DNA of 64,000 bases. Origin: Thalassospira lohafexi (GTDB lineage Bacteria; Pseudomonadota; Alphaproteobacteria; Rhodospirillales; Thalassospiraceae). Under the pieces are notes generated by a model. That model was not told the origin of the DNA, ran no database searches, and was given only the letters and a program-made list of their open reading frames with translations. Both the position numbers and the translations under genes were made by a program. Location of the stretch: positions 764,273 to 828,272 of the forward strand of contig NZ_NXGX01000001.1 of the NCBI RefSeq assembly GCF_002844275.1. The letters are read 5' to 3'. Below, in pieces: positions 35,953 to 44,081 of the stretch (within the stretch, counting starts at the first letter, position 1; each line of letters begins with the position of its first letter).

Positions 35953-36686
35953 TGTTGTTGCGCGTTGAAAATATTCATAAAAGTTATGGTGATGCGGAAA
36001 TACTCAAGGGCGTTTCCTTTGATATGGAGCCGGGGCAATCCAAGGTTATTATGGGGCCATCGGGCACGGGGAAATCGACCCTTCTTCGGTGCATCAATCA
36101 TTTGACCGAGCCTGATCAGGGGCATGTCTTTGTCGACGGCGAAGAACTTACGTCAAAGAACCTGAATGCCATGCGTCAGAAGGTTGCGTTTGTGTTTCAG
36201 GATTTCAATCTGTTTACCCATTTGCGTACGGTGGACAATGTCGCAATCGGGCCGCGTAAATTACGTGGTTTTGATAAAAAGGCCGCCCTTGATCTTGCCT
36301 ATCAGGAACTGGATCGTGTTGGTCTTTCTGACCGCGCGGATGCGTATCCGGCGGAACTTTCTGGTGGGCAGCAGCAGCGTGCCTCGATCGCGCGTGCGCT
36401 TGCGATGGAGCCCAAGCTGATCTTGTTTGATGAACCAACCAGCGCGCTTGACCCGGAATTGACCGGCGAAGTGGTTTCAGTGATGAACAAGCTGGCATCC
36501 GAAGGGATGACGATGCTGGTGGTTAGCCACGAAATCGGATTTGCCCGTCAGGCAGCCGATGAAATCATCTTCATGGAAGGTGGTAAAATCATCGAGCAGG
36601 GCCCGCCGTCACAAATTTTTGAAGCCCCCCAGCAAGATCGAACGCGTGCGTTCCTGAACGTGATAGAACACGGAGGCCATGAATGA
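35952..36686 (+). CDS. amino-acid ABC transporter ATP-binding protein
   Basis: A 244-residue ABC ATPase of the GlnQ/HisP type. Motifs: Walker [10 protein letters not shown], the Q-loop [11 protein letters not shown], the signature LSGGQQQR, Walker [13 protein letters not shown] and the switch [10 protein letters not shown] with its histidine. Start ATG overlaps the preceding permease stop. It energises import by the two permeases encoded on either side and overlaps the next gene by four bases. Confidence 0.95.
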   Translation: MLLRVENIHKSYGDAEILKGVSFDMEPGQSKVIMGPSGTGKSTLLRCINHLTEPDQGHVFVDGEELTSKNLNAMRQKVAFVFQDFNLFTHLRTVDNVAIGPRKLRGFDKKAALDLAYQELDRVGLSDRADAYPAELSGGQQQRASIARALAMEPKLILFDEPTSALDPELTGEVVSVMNKLASEGMTMLVVSHEIGFARQAADEIIFMEGGKIIEQGPPSQIFEAPQQDRTRAFLNVIEHGGHE

Positions 36687-37342
36687 GCGAGTGGTTCGAT
36701 TTTGCAATTGAACATTTGCCCTATGTGCTCCAAGGGATTCCCACCACGTTGGGACTTTGGGCATCGGCCATGGTTATCGGCGCGGCATTGGGGCTTGTTC
36801 TGGCGTGGGCGCGCATTTATGGCAGTCGCCCGATTTATTTGGCAGCCACGGTTTATGTAGAGATATTTCGCGGCACCCCGATGCTGGTCCAGATGTTATT
36901 TATCTATCTGGGCTTGCCCGAAATCGGCATTGTTTTTGACCCGCTTACTGCCGCAATCATTGCCATTGGTCTGAATACAGCAGCATATCAGGCGGAATAC
37001 TTCCGGGGTGCTGTGCGATCAGTTCCGGTGGGGCAGATGGCAGCGGCCCGTGCACTTGGCATGGGGCAGTTTCAGGGTTTTAAAAACATCATTTTGCCGC
37101 AGGCATTGCGCCGGGTTATCCCGCAGTGGTCGAATGAAGCGATTTTAGAACTCAAATATACCTCTATCGCCTATGCCATCGGGGTGACCGAAATTACCGC
37201 CCGTGCTGAAAAGATTGGCTATGAAACGTTCCAGTTTTTCGAGGTCTTTTTATTGATCGCAGCAATCTATGTGGTCATGACCAGTGTGGTCGCACAGATT
37301 TTGCTGTTTGTCGAAAAGCGGGTTTCTGTTCCGGGACTTTAA
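36683..37342 (+). CDS. amino-acid ABC transporter permease
   Basis: A 219-residue second permease of the operon, again the HisM/GlnP type. The EAA loop is AARALGMGQFQGFKNIILPQALRRVIPQ; also visible are YVEIFRGTPMLVQMLFIYLG and GLNTAAYQAEYFRGAVRSVP. It differs clearly from the first permease, so the transporter is probably a heterodimer. It begins with an ATGA overlap with the ATPase gene and is followed by a terminator. Confidence 0.92.
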   Translation: MSEWFDFAIEHLPYVLQGIPTTLGLWASAMVIGAALGLVLAWARIYGSRPIYLAATVYVEIFRGTPMLVQMLFIYLGLPEIGIVFDPLTAAIIAIGLNTAAYQAEYFRGAVRSVPVGQMAAARALGMGQFQGFKNIILPQALRRVIPQWSNEAILELKYTSIAYAIGVTEITARAEKIGYETFQFFEVFLLIAAIYVVMTSVVAQILLFVEKRVSVPGL

Positions 37343-37365
37343 CAGACGTTGCTAAACACAAAATA

Positions 37366-37389
37366 CCCGCCCGACATACGTCGGGCGGG
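37366..37389. terminator. terminator hairpin between the ABC operon and the PepSY gene
   Basis: A perfect CCCGCCCGAC / GTCGGGCGGG stem with a 4-base loop between convergent genes. The plus side lacks a long T run, so efficiency is uncertain, and it could serve both directions. Confidence 0.7.
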
Positions 37390-37401
37390 GCTTAAAACGG
37401 T

Positions 37402-38826
37402 TTAGCCAATCGCGCGTTTAAGAACCGGCAGGTTTGAGACAATTAGCACATCAATTGCCAGAACTGTGACCAGCGTAATGCCGGTTAGCGGGAAGGCTAA
37501 TGATAGCGCTAACATCATGAATACGGCGCCTTTCCAAAGAGGTAGGTTGTTGGGAAGGGGCGGGGCGGATAGGTGAAAATTGCCGGATGTCGGGCGGCGT
37601 AGCCACCACATGACAATGCCGCTGATGCACAGGAAAATCACCGTCAGGCAAAATAGCGTATTGGCAATCACGTTCCACCAGCCAAGGTCGCCTTGATGCA
37701 GGGCAATACCAACTGCCATGCTTTTGGCCCCCAGTGAATAATCAGCAAAGCCAATATTGGCCAGAACCTTGCCGGTATATTGGTCAACATGGATGGTACG
37801 GTCGCCGGTGGGCGAGACGCTGTCGCCGCTCATGGTGTCGGCCGAAAGGGTGTAAACACCGTTTTCACCTTGCGGCAGATTAACCCGGAATTGGCCAACA
37901 AAGCCGATGCTGCGCGCAAAGGCGGTCACGGTATCAAGATTAACCGGTGTGCCATCGGCAAGACCAGTGATCCCGGCATCTGATCCCGATGCAGGCATTG
38001 GGGTTTGTTCCAATCCCCAGGGTGCATCATGCAAAACCCCGTGGTTCATATCGGCGTGAATGTCATCAGATAGCGGGACATTATCCCATTTTTCAGCGGG
38101 AAAGGTGCTCCAGGCCTGAACAAACTGACCGCCCCAGATGCCCGCCCATGACAGGCCGGAAATCAAAAAGAAGAACAAAACGACCGAGATGTAAAAGCCG
38201 CTTGTGACATGCAGTTCTTTCCAGAAAGTCCGGCGGGTTGCGCGGAAATCTGGCCAAAGAACGGAGGCAAACCGTTTGCCGTCGCGCGGCCACCACATGT
38301 AAAGCCCGGTTACGATCAGGATAATGCCAAGCCCGGCGGCAATTTCGATCAACCGGTCGCCAAGATCGCCCATCAGAAGTTCGCCGTGAATGCCATTAGC
38401 CCAGTAAAACCAGCTGTCATCCGTAATAATGGTTTCGCGGATGTCGGTTGTGACGGGATCGACCGTGACGACATGCTGCTTGCCGCCACTATCGACGAGA
38501 AACATGGTGGCAAGATCATCTTCGATCGGGGCGATGTATTGGCTAACCGTCGCATCGGGCAGGGAGGAGGCCGCGGCATCAGCCTGTATCTGAAGGCTTT
38601 GGTGCGGGCCGTCGGATGCGAGGATGCGGTCGCCAAACCGGGTTTCAATGACATTGAAATACATCATCATCAGGCCGGTCACCGCCAGCATGAGGAGGAA
38701 CGGTACGACATAAAGCCCGGCATAAAAATGCCAGCGCCATGCGGCCAGATAGAATTTACGGGTTAATGTGCGGTTGTCGCGATCGCGCTGAGGCGCATCC
38801 GCCGAATGTGCGGGATGGGTTGTCAT
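37402..38826 (-). CDS. PepSY-associated TM helix (PiuB-like) membrane protein
   Basis: A 474-residue inner-membrane protein of the PepSY_TM family with four membrane helices: near residues 31-54 (AGLYVVPFLLMLAVTGLMMMY), about 195-212 (GLGIILIVTGLYMWW), about 240-260 and a C-terminal cluster ending in the last helix. Conserved histidines and Trp-rich WYWANGIHGELLMG are seen in the family, which is implicated in siderophore-iron reduction or release (PiuB/FoxB). The ATG at 38826 with AGGTGAAC upstream is preferred to the longer frame from 38862. The DUF2946 gene upstream on the same strand is a usual partner. A deleted relic of a paralogue lies at 33832-33966. Confidence 0.87.
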   Translation of the reverse strand: MTTHPAHSADAPQRDRDNRTLTRKFYLAAWRWHFYAGLYVVPFLLMLAVTGLMMMYFNVIETRFGDRILASDGPHQSLQIQADAAASSLPDATVSQYIAPIEDDLATMFLVDSGGKQHVVTVDPVTTDIRETIITDDSWFYWANGIHGELLMGDLGDRLIEIAAGLGIILIVTGLYMWWPRDGKRFASVLWPDFRATRRTFWKELHVTSGFYISVVLFFFLISGLSWAGIWGGQFVQAWSTFPAEKWDNVPLSDDIHADMNHGVLHDAPWGLEQTPMPASGSDAGITGLADGTPVNLDTVTAFARSIGFVGQFRVNLPQGENGVYTLSADTMSGDSVSPTGDRTIHVDQYTGKVLANIGFADYSLGAKSMAVGIALHQGDLGWWNVIANTLFCLTVIFLCISGIVMWWLRRPTSGNFHLSAPPLPNNLPLWKGAVFMMLALSLAFPLTGITLVTVLAIDVLIVSNLPVLKRAIG

Positions 38827-38912
38827 CAAGTTCACCTGTATCATCGAAAATGCGTAAAGCACGGTATTGCTGTGCCAGATAAGCGGCGCGCAAAACGTGC
38901 GATTGGGGCAGA

Positions 38913-39305
38913 TCAGATGATCAAGGGCGGCGCGCGTGGGACGGCTGGCGTGTCATAGGTGGTGGCCTGCCATTCGACACGGGCGGGCAAATGGGCCAGC
39001 GCACGTGAGACGAATTCTATTGGTTCAGGCAGCTGCGGATTATCAGGCAGGGTAACCGATGCGGCGATCCGGCAAAACTCACAGGTATCAAGCATCCCAC
39101 GGTCATTATCGGGATCGGCAGCCTGACCGCCAAGGCACAAGATCGGCAATGTGCCATCGGGGAGGGCATAGCTTGTCAGGCTGGCTTGCGTGTTTTGGGG
39201 AAGCGTTCCAAAGGATGCCAGCTTGTGCGAAAAGCCGACAAGCATCAGCGCGATCACGCATAAAATGCGGATTCCGATATTTGCCTGTGATCGCAATGAA
39301 GACAT
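38913..39305 (-). CDS. DUF2946-like exported small protein
   Basis: A 130-residue protein with an N-terminal hydrophobic segment (about residues 8-24, IGIRILCVIALMLVGFSHK) and a short globular part carrying cysteines in ILCLGGQ and DTCEFCRIAAS. This layout (leader, C...C-x2-C, a proline-rich tail ending RAPP) matches DUF2946, small periplasmic or membrane-tethered proteins frequently encoded beside TonB receptors and PepSY proteins and suspected to handle metals. The ATG at 39305 follows GGGGAATACTTC; the frame is open further upstream. It is probably cotranscribed with the PepSY gene 86 bases downstream. Confidence 0.65.
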   Translation of the reverse strand: MSSLRSQANIGIRILCVIALMLVGFSHKLASFGTLPQNTQASLTSYALPDGTLPILCLGGQAADPDNDRGMLDTCEFCRIAASVTLPDNPQLPEPIEFVSRALAHLPARVEWQATTYDTPAVPRAPPLII

Positions 39306-39331
39306 GAAGTATTCCCCGGCCAATGTCATCG

Positions 39332-39397
39332 TGTCATGACAGCTACGCGCCGAAGCTCTGAAAGGTTTCAAATAGGCATGCCATGACAATTGTCATG
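39332..39397 (-). promoter_or_regulatory. paired palindromes, possible operator of the DUF2946-PepSY operon
   Basis: Two perfect inverted repeats lie just upstream of the DUF2946 start: TGTCATGACA at 39332-39341 and CATGACAATTGTCATG at 39382-39397. They share the half-site TGTCAT/ATGACA and are about five helical turns apart centre to centre, which fits binding by a dimeric repressor at two sites. The ACA-n2-TGT core recalls CopY/BlaI-type boxes, but the regulator is unknown and not encoded here. Confidence 0.45.
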
Positions 39398-39417
39398 TTT
39401 GCAAAAAATGGAGCGTA

Positions 39418-39455
39418 GAAAAACCAAACCCGCCTGGATTGCTCCGAGGCGGGCT
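39418..39455 (-). terminator. terminator of rpsU
   Basis: On the minus strand, AAGCCCGCCT pairs with AGGCGGGTTT across a ~11-base loop, followed by a T-rich tail. It begins about 80 bases after the rpsU stop codon. Confidence 0.75.
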
Positions 39456-39536
39456 TGGCGCACGGGTCCGAACTTAGCAAGCTAAATTCGACCATGCAGT
39501 ATCACGTTCGAGGAACCCCGAAAGTGAAAAAGAAGA

Positions 39537-39740
39537 CTAGAAGCCTTCACGCTCGATGCGCTTACGCTCCAGCTTGCGGGAACGACGGACTGCTTCCGCC
39601 CCTTCGCGAGCTTTCTTCTCCGACGGCTTTTCAAAGTGACGACGGAGTTTCATCTCACGGAAAATGCCCTCACGCTGCATCTTTTTCTTAAGGGCTTTCA
39701 GAGCCTGATCGACATTGTTGTCGCGAACGATTACCTGCAC
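39537..39740 (-). CDS. rpsU: 30S ribosomal protein S21
   Basis: A 67-residue, strongly basic ribosomal protein. The conserved opening [20 protein letters not shown] and the Arg/Lys-rich tail ([16 protein letters not shown]) are typical. The frame also allows a GTG three codons upstream (39749), but that lies directly against AAAGGAG. The GTG at 39740, about ten bases from the same ribosome site, gives the usual family N-terminus. A TATATA element upstream near 39829-39834 could be its -10 box. Confidence 0.95.
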   Translation of the reverse strand: MQVIVRDNNVDQALKALKKKMQREGIFREMKLRRHFEKPSEKKAREGAEAVRRSRKLERKRIEREGF

Positions 39741-39749
39741 GGAAACCAC

Positions 39750-40105
39750 GCTCCTTTCAAAAAAACAAAAACACCCGGAAAGGCGGAATGCCTACCGGTT
39801 GGATTTACGGTCAACATGACCGTGGGCTGTATATAGTGCAAACCAGTCAAAAAGAAAAGAGGGAAGAGGATATTCGCCTTGGGCGTTTATTCGGCCAATG
39901 GGTGCAAAACGCCAAGGCATGGACACCGCATTTTGGTGTCAGTTATGTCATTGCGCTGCTTGCGTGAATTTGAGGATAATAATTATCCAAAAAGTTGCTA
40001 TAATGGCTTGGTAAAGGTCTATATATCAATGGATTGGCAATGGGTGGAGTATCCTGAGGGCAGTGTCCTGATGGGATTGAACAGTGGTTTGGTTGGGATA
40101 AAAAA
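39750..40105. other. divergent intergenic region between rpsU and the YiaW-like gene
   Basis: A 356-base gap. It contains an AT-rich promoter-like stretch for rpsU and, at 39974-39988, the perfect 15-base palindrome GGATAAT-A-ATTATCC upstream of the YiaW-like gene, a possible operator. Short open frames here lack ribosome sites. Confidence 0.45.
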
Positions 40106-40543
40106 ATGGAAAACAGTTTGCGAGAGGCGGCAATTGCACATGCGCCTTTCTTTATAACCGCGCCGGGGGAAACAGATGTTTTGTTCTACGGTATCGTGTG
40201 GTTTGTGGTTTTGGCCGTGTTTGCGCTTGGCGCGCTCTATCTGACCTTGCATGCCTTGCCGGAAAAACTGGCGCATCACGCCAATCACACGCAGATACAG
40301 TTGATCGGCGTTCTGACCCTTTTGGCGCTGTTTACCCATAACGGTGTTTTCTGGGTGGCCGCACTGGTTCTTGCCGTTGTCCAGTTCCCTGATTTTATTT
40401 CACCAATTCAGGCCATTGCAGATTCCTTGAAAACAATTGCAAGGAACAAGGGCGGGTTTGGCGACTCGGCCCCTCAGGAGCCCGTGGCCGAGACATCCGC
40501 AACCCCCGATATGACCAAGCAGGAGAACCCAAAAGATGTTTGA
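40106..40543 (+). CDS. YiaW/DUF3302-like inner-membrane protein
   Basis: A 145-residue protein with two membrane helices (about residues 26-48 and 63-90) separated by a short LPEKLAHHANHTQ loop, followed by an acidic, proline-containing cytoplasmic tail. The LHALPEKLA loop and the partner gene resemble the E. coli pair yiaW-yiaV, a small DUF3302 membrane protein with an HlyD-type protein. The similarity was judged by eye and is modest. It overlaps the HlyD gene by eight bases, a clear two-gene operon. The ribosome site (GGGATAAA) is weak. Confidence 0.6.
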   Translation: MENSLREAAIAHAPFFITAPGETDVLFYGIVWFVVLAVFALGALYLTLHALPEKLAHHANHTQIQLIGVLTLLALFTHNGVFWVAALVLAVVQFPDFISPIQAIADSLKTIARNKGGFGDSAPQEPVAETSATPDMTKQENPKDV

Positions 40544-41768
40544 GCTTCTTCTGTGTTCAATGTTTACCATTCTGCCGGATTATCTGGTGCGCCGGTATCG
40601 TCAGGGCAAACGTATCGGTAAGGAAATCAACCTGTTTTCGGTCTGGTATGAATTGCGGTATGGCATCACCGCATGTGCGATCCTGACCCTGTCGCTGATC
40701 ACGCTTATTTTCTATTTTCATCCATCAAGCCAAAATGTTGGATCATTCTTTAGAACATTGACAATCCTGCCCGAAAAGAATGGTCGGGTGGTTGAAATAT
40801 ATGTCGATAACGATCACCGGGTAAAATCGGGCGAACCGCTGTTCCGGCTTGATGACCGTGCAGAGACGGAATCGGTGGAAATGGCCCAGCAAGACGTCGA
40901 ACAAATCCGTGCCCAGATGGCGGTTGCCGAGGCCGACCTTGCGGTCGCGCAAGGGAACCTGGAACAGGCACAAGGTGCCTATGAACAGGTTCGCGAAGAA
41001 TTGTCGGTGAAGGCGGATCTTTTGTCGCGCGGCACCAACGCGGTTTCCCGGCGCGAGGTCGAACGGCTTGAAGTCGCATTGACGACACGACAGGGTGGGG
41101 TGAATTCGGCAAAGGCGAGTGTTAACGCCGTTCAGACCAAAATGGAAACCCTGTTGCCCGCCCAGCTTTCAAGTGCAGAGGCATCCTTGCGTGCAGCACA
41201 AGTGGCGCTGGGCAAAACAGTTGTTCGTGCCGGTGTTGATGGCACCGTACAGCAGTTTGCATTGCAAATTGGGGATGTGGTGAACCCGTTATTGCGTCCG
41301 GCAGGCATCCTGATCCCCGACAAGCCCAAGGAAGTGGTATTTCAGGCAGGCTTCCAGCAGGTATCCGCACAGGTTGTCAAAGTTGGCGGGCTTGCGGAAA
41401 TGTCGTGTGCTTCGCTGCCATTTGAAGTCATTCCGATGGTGTTCTCAAGCGTGCAGCCGGTTATTGCGGCCGGTCAGTTCCGCCCGACCGACAGGTTGCT
41501 TGATATAACCGAACGCGGCGTGCCGGGAACGTTCCTGGCCAAGATGGTGCCGCTTTACCCCGAGCAGATCAAGGATGTGCCGTGGGGCAGCCAGTGCATT
41601 GCCAATGCTTATACCAATACCCATGATCAACTTGAGGATCCGGAAATTGGTGCGGGGCGCTGGATGTTCCTGCATATGGTCCAGACGGTCGGTGTCGTGC
41701 ATGCCTTGTTGCTGCGTATTCAGGCACTTCTATGGCCGGTCCAGACACTGGTTCTTACCGGGCATTAG
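40536..41768 (+). CDS. HlyD family periplasmic adaptor protein
   Basis: A 410-residue membrane-fusion protein. A membrane helix at about residues 45-66 is followed by a biotinyl-lipoyl-like domain (EKNGRVVEIYVDNDHRVKSGEPLFRLDDR, about 81-109), a long coiled coil (about 115-225, AEADLAVAQGNLEQAQGAYE) and the second half-lipoyl plus beta-barrel (TVVRAGVDGTVQQFALQIGDVV). Unlike efflux operons, no ABC or RND pump and no outer-membrane channel lies next to it; only the small YiaW-like protein precedes it. Its partner is therefore unclear. Confidence 0.88.
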   Translation: MFELLLCSMFTILPDYLVRRYRQGKRIGKEINLFSVWYELRYGITACAILTLSLITLIFYFHPSSQNVGSFFRTLTILPEKNGRVVEIYVDNDHRVKSGEPLFRLDDRAETESVEMAQQDVEQIRAQMAVAEADLAVAQGNLEQAQGAYEQVREELSVKADLLSRGTNAVSRREVERLEVALTTRQGGVNSAKASVNAVQTKMETLLPAQLSSAEASLRAAQVALGKTVVRAGVDGTVQQFALQIGDVVNPLLRPAGILIPDKPKEVVFQAGFQQVSAQVVKVGGLAEMSCASLPFEVIPMVFSSVQPVIAAGQFRPTDRLLDITERGVPGTFLAKMVPLYPEQIKDVPWGSQCIANAYTNTHDQLEDPEIGAGRWMFLHMVQTVGVVHALLLRIQALLWPVQTLVLTGH

Positions 41769-41824
41769 GATCGCGGGGCGCATAGGGGCTTTACAGCCGG
41801 GCAATTTTGGTTGGATATAGAGAT

Positions 41825-42412
41825 ATGTCGATCCTTAAAATTGCCCGGATGGGCCACCCGGTTTTGCGTGCTGTCGCGGATCGGGTCGAAGACCCGCTTG
41901 ACCCTGAAATTCAGCGTCTGATTGCGGATATGAAGGAAACCATGAAGGATGCCGGGGGCGTTGGCCTTGCGGCACCGCAGGTGTTTGTGTCCAAGGCGAT
42001 CATGGTCTATTTCGTGCCGAGTTTACGCAAAAGTGACGATCCCGATGACGGTGAAGTGCCCGTTAGCGTTTTGATTAACCCGGAAATTGAGCCGATTGGC
42101 GATGAAATCGTTGATGGTTGGGAAGGGTGTTTGTCGATTCCCGGATTGCAGGGCGTGGTGCCGCGTTGGAACAAAATCCGTTATCGCGGGTTAAATGAGA
42201 AGGGCGATGAGGTTGAACGCATCGCCGGTGGTTTTCATGCGCGCGTGGTCCAACACGAATATGATCATTTGATCGGCGTGATGTATCCTGAACGTATAGA
42301 AGACATGACGTTGCTTGGATTTAACGAAGAATTACGCGAATACCCGCCTGAAACCGCCTTCAGGCAAGCTGCGGCATCAGATGATGTGGTGGCACACCCT
42401 GATGAACCTTAA
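41825..42412 (+). CDS. def: peptide deformylase
   Basis: A 195-residue metalloenzyme that removes the formyl group from nascent proteins. All three motifs are present: GVGLAAPQ (motif 1), EGCLSIPG (motif 2, metal-binding Cys) and HEYDHLIG (motif 3, HExxH-type metal ligands and catalytic Glu). The insertion FVPSLRKSDDPDDG and the extended C-terminus suggest a divergent deformylase, possibly a second copy, since a def beside fmt is usual elsewhere in genomes. The start ATG at 41825 begins the conserved SILKIARMGHPVLR. It lies 10 bases ahead of the COQ9 gene. Confidence 0.93.
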   Translation: MSILKIARMGHPVLRAVADRVEDPLDPEIQRLIADMKETMKDAGGVGLAAPQVFVSKAIMVYFVPSLRKSDDPDDGEVPVSVLINPEIEPIGDEIVDGWEGCLSIPGLQGVVPRWNKIRYRGLNEKGDEVERIAGGFHARVVQHEYDHLIGVMYPERIEDMTLLGFNEELREYPPETAFRQAAASDDVVAHPDEP

Positions 42413-42422
42413 GGAGGCATAA

Positions 42423-43118
42423 ATGACCGTTTCCGAAAGCATGTCCCGACTGCGCGCCCAGCGCGAAGCATTGGTCGAAGCCGCATTGGAACATGTGCCT
42501 TTTGATGGTTGGAGCAAACAGGCGTTGATCGCCGGCGCCGAGGACCTTGATCTTGCACCGGGCGAGATTGACCGTCTGTTGCCCAAAGGAACGGGGCAGG
42601 CCATTGTGACCTATGTCGAGATGACCGACCGCAAGATGGTCGATGCCCTTGACGCACTTGAGCTTGATCAGATGAAAATTCGCGAGCGGATCGCCGTTGC
42701 GGTAAAAACGCGCCTTGATCTGGTTGAAAATCACAAAGACGCGGTGCGTGCCGCCGTTGCCTGGACCGCCCTGCCGCAGAATGTGGCCAAGGGGCTTAAG
42801 CTGACCCATGGGACGGTTGATAAAATGTGGATTGCGGCGGGCGATACATCGACCGATCACAATTGGTACACCAAGCGGATGTTGCTTGCGGGTGTCTATG
42901 GCTCAACCCTTGCCTATTGGCTCGATGACACATCCGAAGGTCACAGCGACAGCTGGGCATTTCTGGATCGTCGTATTGGCAATGTCATGCAAATCCCGAA
43001 AATCACCGGAAAGATCAGCAAGGCAGGGCAATTTGCCGCGGCACCGTTAAAGCTTGGTGCAAAGCTTGCGCGCTGCATGCCGACGCCGGGACGGGTTCGC
43101 CGCCAGTTTGGCGGGTAG
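42423..43118 (+). CDS. COQ9 family protein
   Basis: A 231-residue protein of the COQ9 family, lipid-binding TetR-like-fold proteins assisting ubiquinone hydroxylation. Landmarks: an N-terminal HTH-like helix pair (ALVEAALEHVPFDGWSKQAL), the central HKDAVRAAVAWTALPQNVAKG and the conserved DKMWIAAGDTSTDHNWYTKR motif (about residues 136-157) with LAGVYGSTLAYWL. The AAGGAGG ribosome site is excellent. It joins ubiG, ubiX and the ABC1 kinase as ubiquinone-linked genes in this region. Confidence 0.93.
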   Translation: MTVSESMSRLRAQREALVEAALEHVPFDGWSKQALIAGAEDLDLAPGEIDRLLPKGTGQAIVTYVEMTDRKMVDALDALELDQMKIRERIAVAVKTRLDLVENHKDAVRAAVAWTALPQNVAKGLKLTHGTVDKMWIAAGDTSTDHNWYTKRMLLAGVYGSTLAYWLDDTSEGHSDSWAFLDRRIGNVMQIPKITGKISKAGQFAAAPLKLGAKLARCMPTPGRVRRQFGG

Positions 43119-43145
43119 TACCGCAAAGATACTTGTGATGTTAAA

Positions 43146-43183
43146 CAAAACGCCACCGGCATAAAGCGCGGTGGCGTTTTTGA
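43146..43183 (+). terminator. terminator of the def-COQ9 operon
   Basis: AAAACGCCACC paired with GGTGGCGTTTT with a T tail, about 30 bases after the COQ9-family stop codon. Confidence 0.88.
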
Positions 43184-43222
43184 TTTTAGAGCAGGAAACT
43201 CTTGGGCCGGTCGTCCGTCCTG

Positions 43223-43906
43223 TTAGGACGTCGGGTCAAGGAAGCTTAGAAGTGTGCGGTCCGGTTCGTTGGCTCTTTTCAGGTCGGCGGCAAGGTCAAT
43301 GCCAAACGGCGACTTGAAGAAATGCTGTTGGGTATCACCATCCTTGGCGGTTTTGTCGCGATTGGCTGCATCGTCCTCGGTCTGGATTTCTCTGGCTGTT
43401 GGTTTGGCAGCAAGGGCGACCAGTTCGTGGGGCGGGGTGCCCATCCACATGCCTTTGCGGTTTTCCTTGGCAAAGGCCTGATCGCGCAAATAGGTCGGGC
43501 AGGTCGGGTTGCTGTCACAGCTTGCCATGTCAACCAAGGCCCATCCGGCACGCAGCAACAGACGGTTGAGGTCACTGCGCCCCATCGTGCATTCGGTCAG
43601 CATCGGAAACAGTTGGACGTCGGAAACCTGCTGACATTTAACAGCATAGTTTTCGATGATGCGGGTCAAGGCCTGTGTCGCGGCGGCACCACATTGGAAT
43701 TCAATGCTGCCCGCCTGGCAGATCATGCCGGTACGTGGGGCGCGAATGCCAAACAGTTCGACAATCATGTTGCCAAACCGCAGCTTGTCGCCTTCGACCA
43801 CTTCGGGGAAGCCTGCCGCGCCGGGTGCGGCAACCGCACGGGTTTGATGGCTTTGGATGGCAAGGAGGGTAAGCGTTACCAAGGCAATGAACAGAATTTT
43901 CTTCAT
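43223..43906 (-). CDS. secreted SNase-like fold protein with altered active site
   Basis: A 227-residue protein with a signal peptide (about residues 1-27, MKKILFIALVTLTLLAI core) and a staphylococcal-nuclease-like OB-fold: VVEGDKLRFGNMIVELFGIRAPR, GRSDLNRLLLRAGWALVD and RKGMWMG are clear family blocks. The residues that bind calcium and cut DNA are not conserved: the position of D21 is E38, R35 is E50, D40 is R55 and E43 is R58; no obvious R87 equivalent exists. Extra cysteines (CQAG, QCG, KCQQ, TEC, SCDSNPTC) suggest disulfides. It is probably a non-catalytic binding protein. Confidence 0.78.
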   Translation of the reverse strand: MKKILFIALVTLTLLAIQSHQTRAVAAPGAAGFPEVVEGDKLRFGNMIVELFGIRAPRTGMICQAGSIEFQCGAAATQALTRIIENYAVKCQQVSDVQLFPMLTECTMGRSDLNRLLLRAGWALVDMASCDSNPTCPTYLRDQAFAKENRKGMWMGTPPHELVALAAKPTAREIQTEDDAANRDKTAKDGDTQQHFFKSPFGIDLAADLKRANEPDRTLLSFLDPTS

Positions 43907-44017
43907 GACGTTCTATCCGAAAAGAGTTTCCTGCCCCCACAACAGCAAGTCTGATGCCAGTTCGCCCGGCATAAAATGCTTGGGTCCGTCATTTTCGGGT
44001 AACGTGTTGAAGTGTCA

Positions 44018-44053
44018 TAAAAAAAGCTCCGGATATGCCATGATATCCGGAGC
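44018..44053 (-). terminator. terminator of purK
   Basis: Minus-strand stem GCTCCGGATAT / ATATCCGGAGC with a 6-base loop followed by TTTTTTT, about 30 bases after the purK stop codon. Confidence 0.9.
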
Positions 44054-44081
44054 CAGAATGCGTCAGTTGATGAGGATGTGA

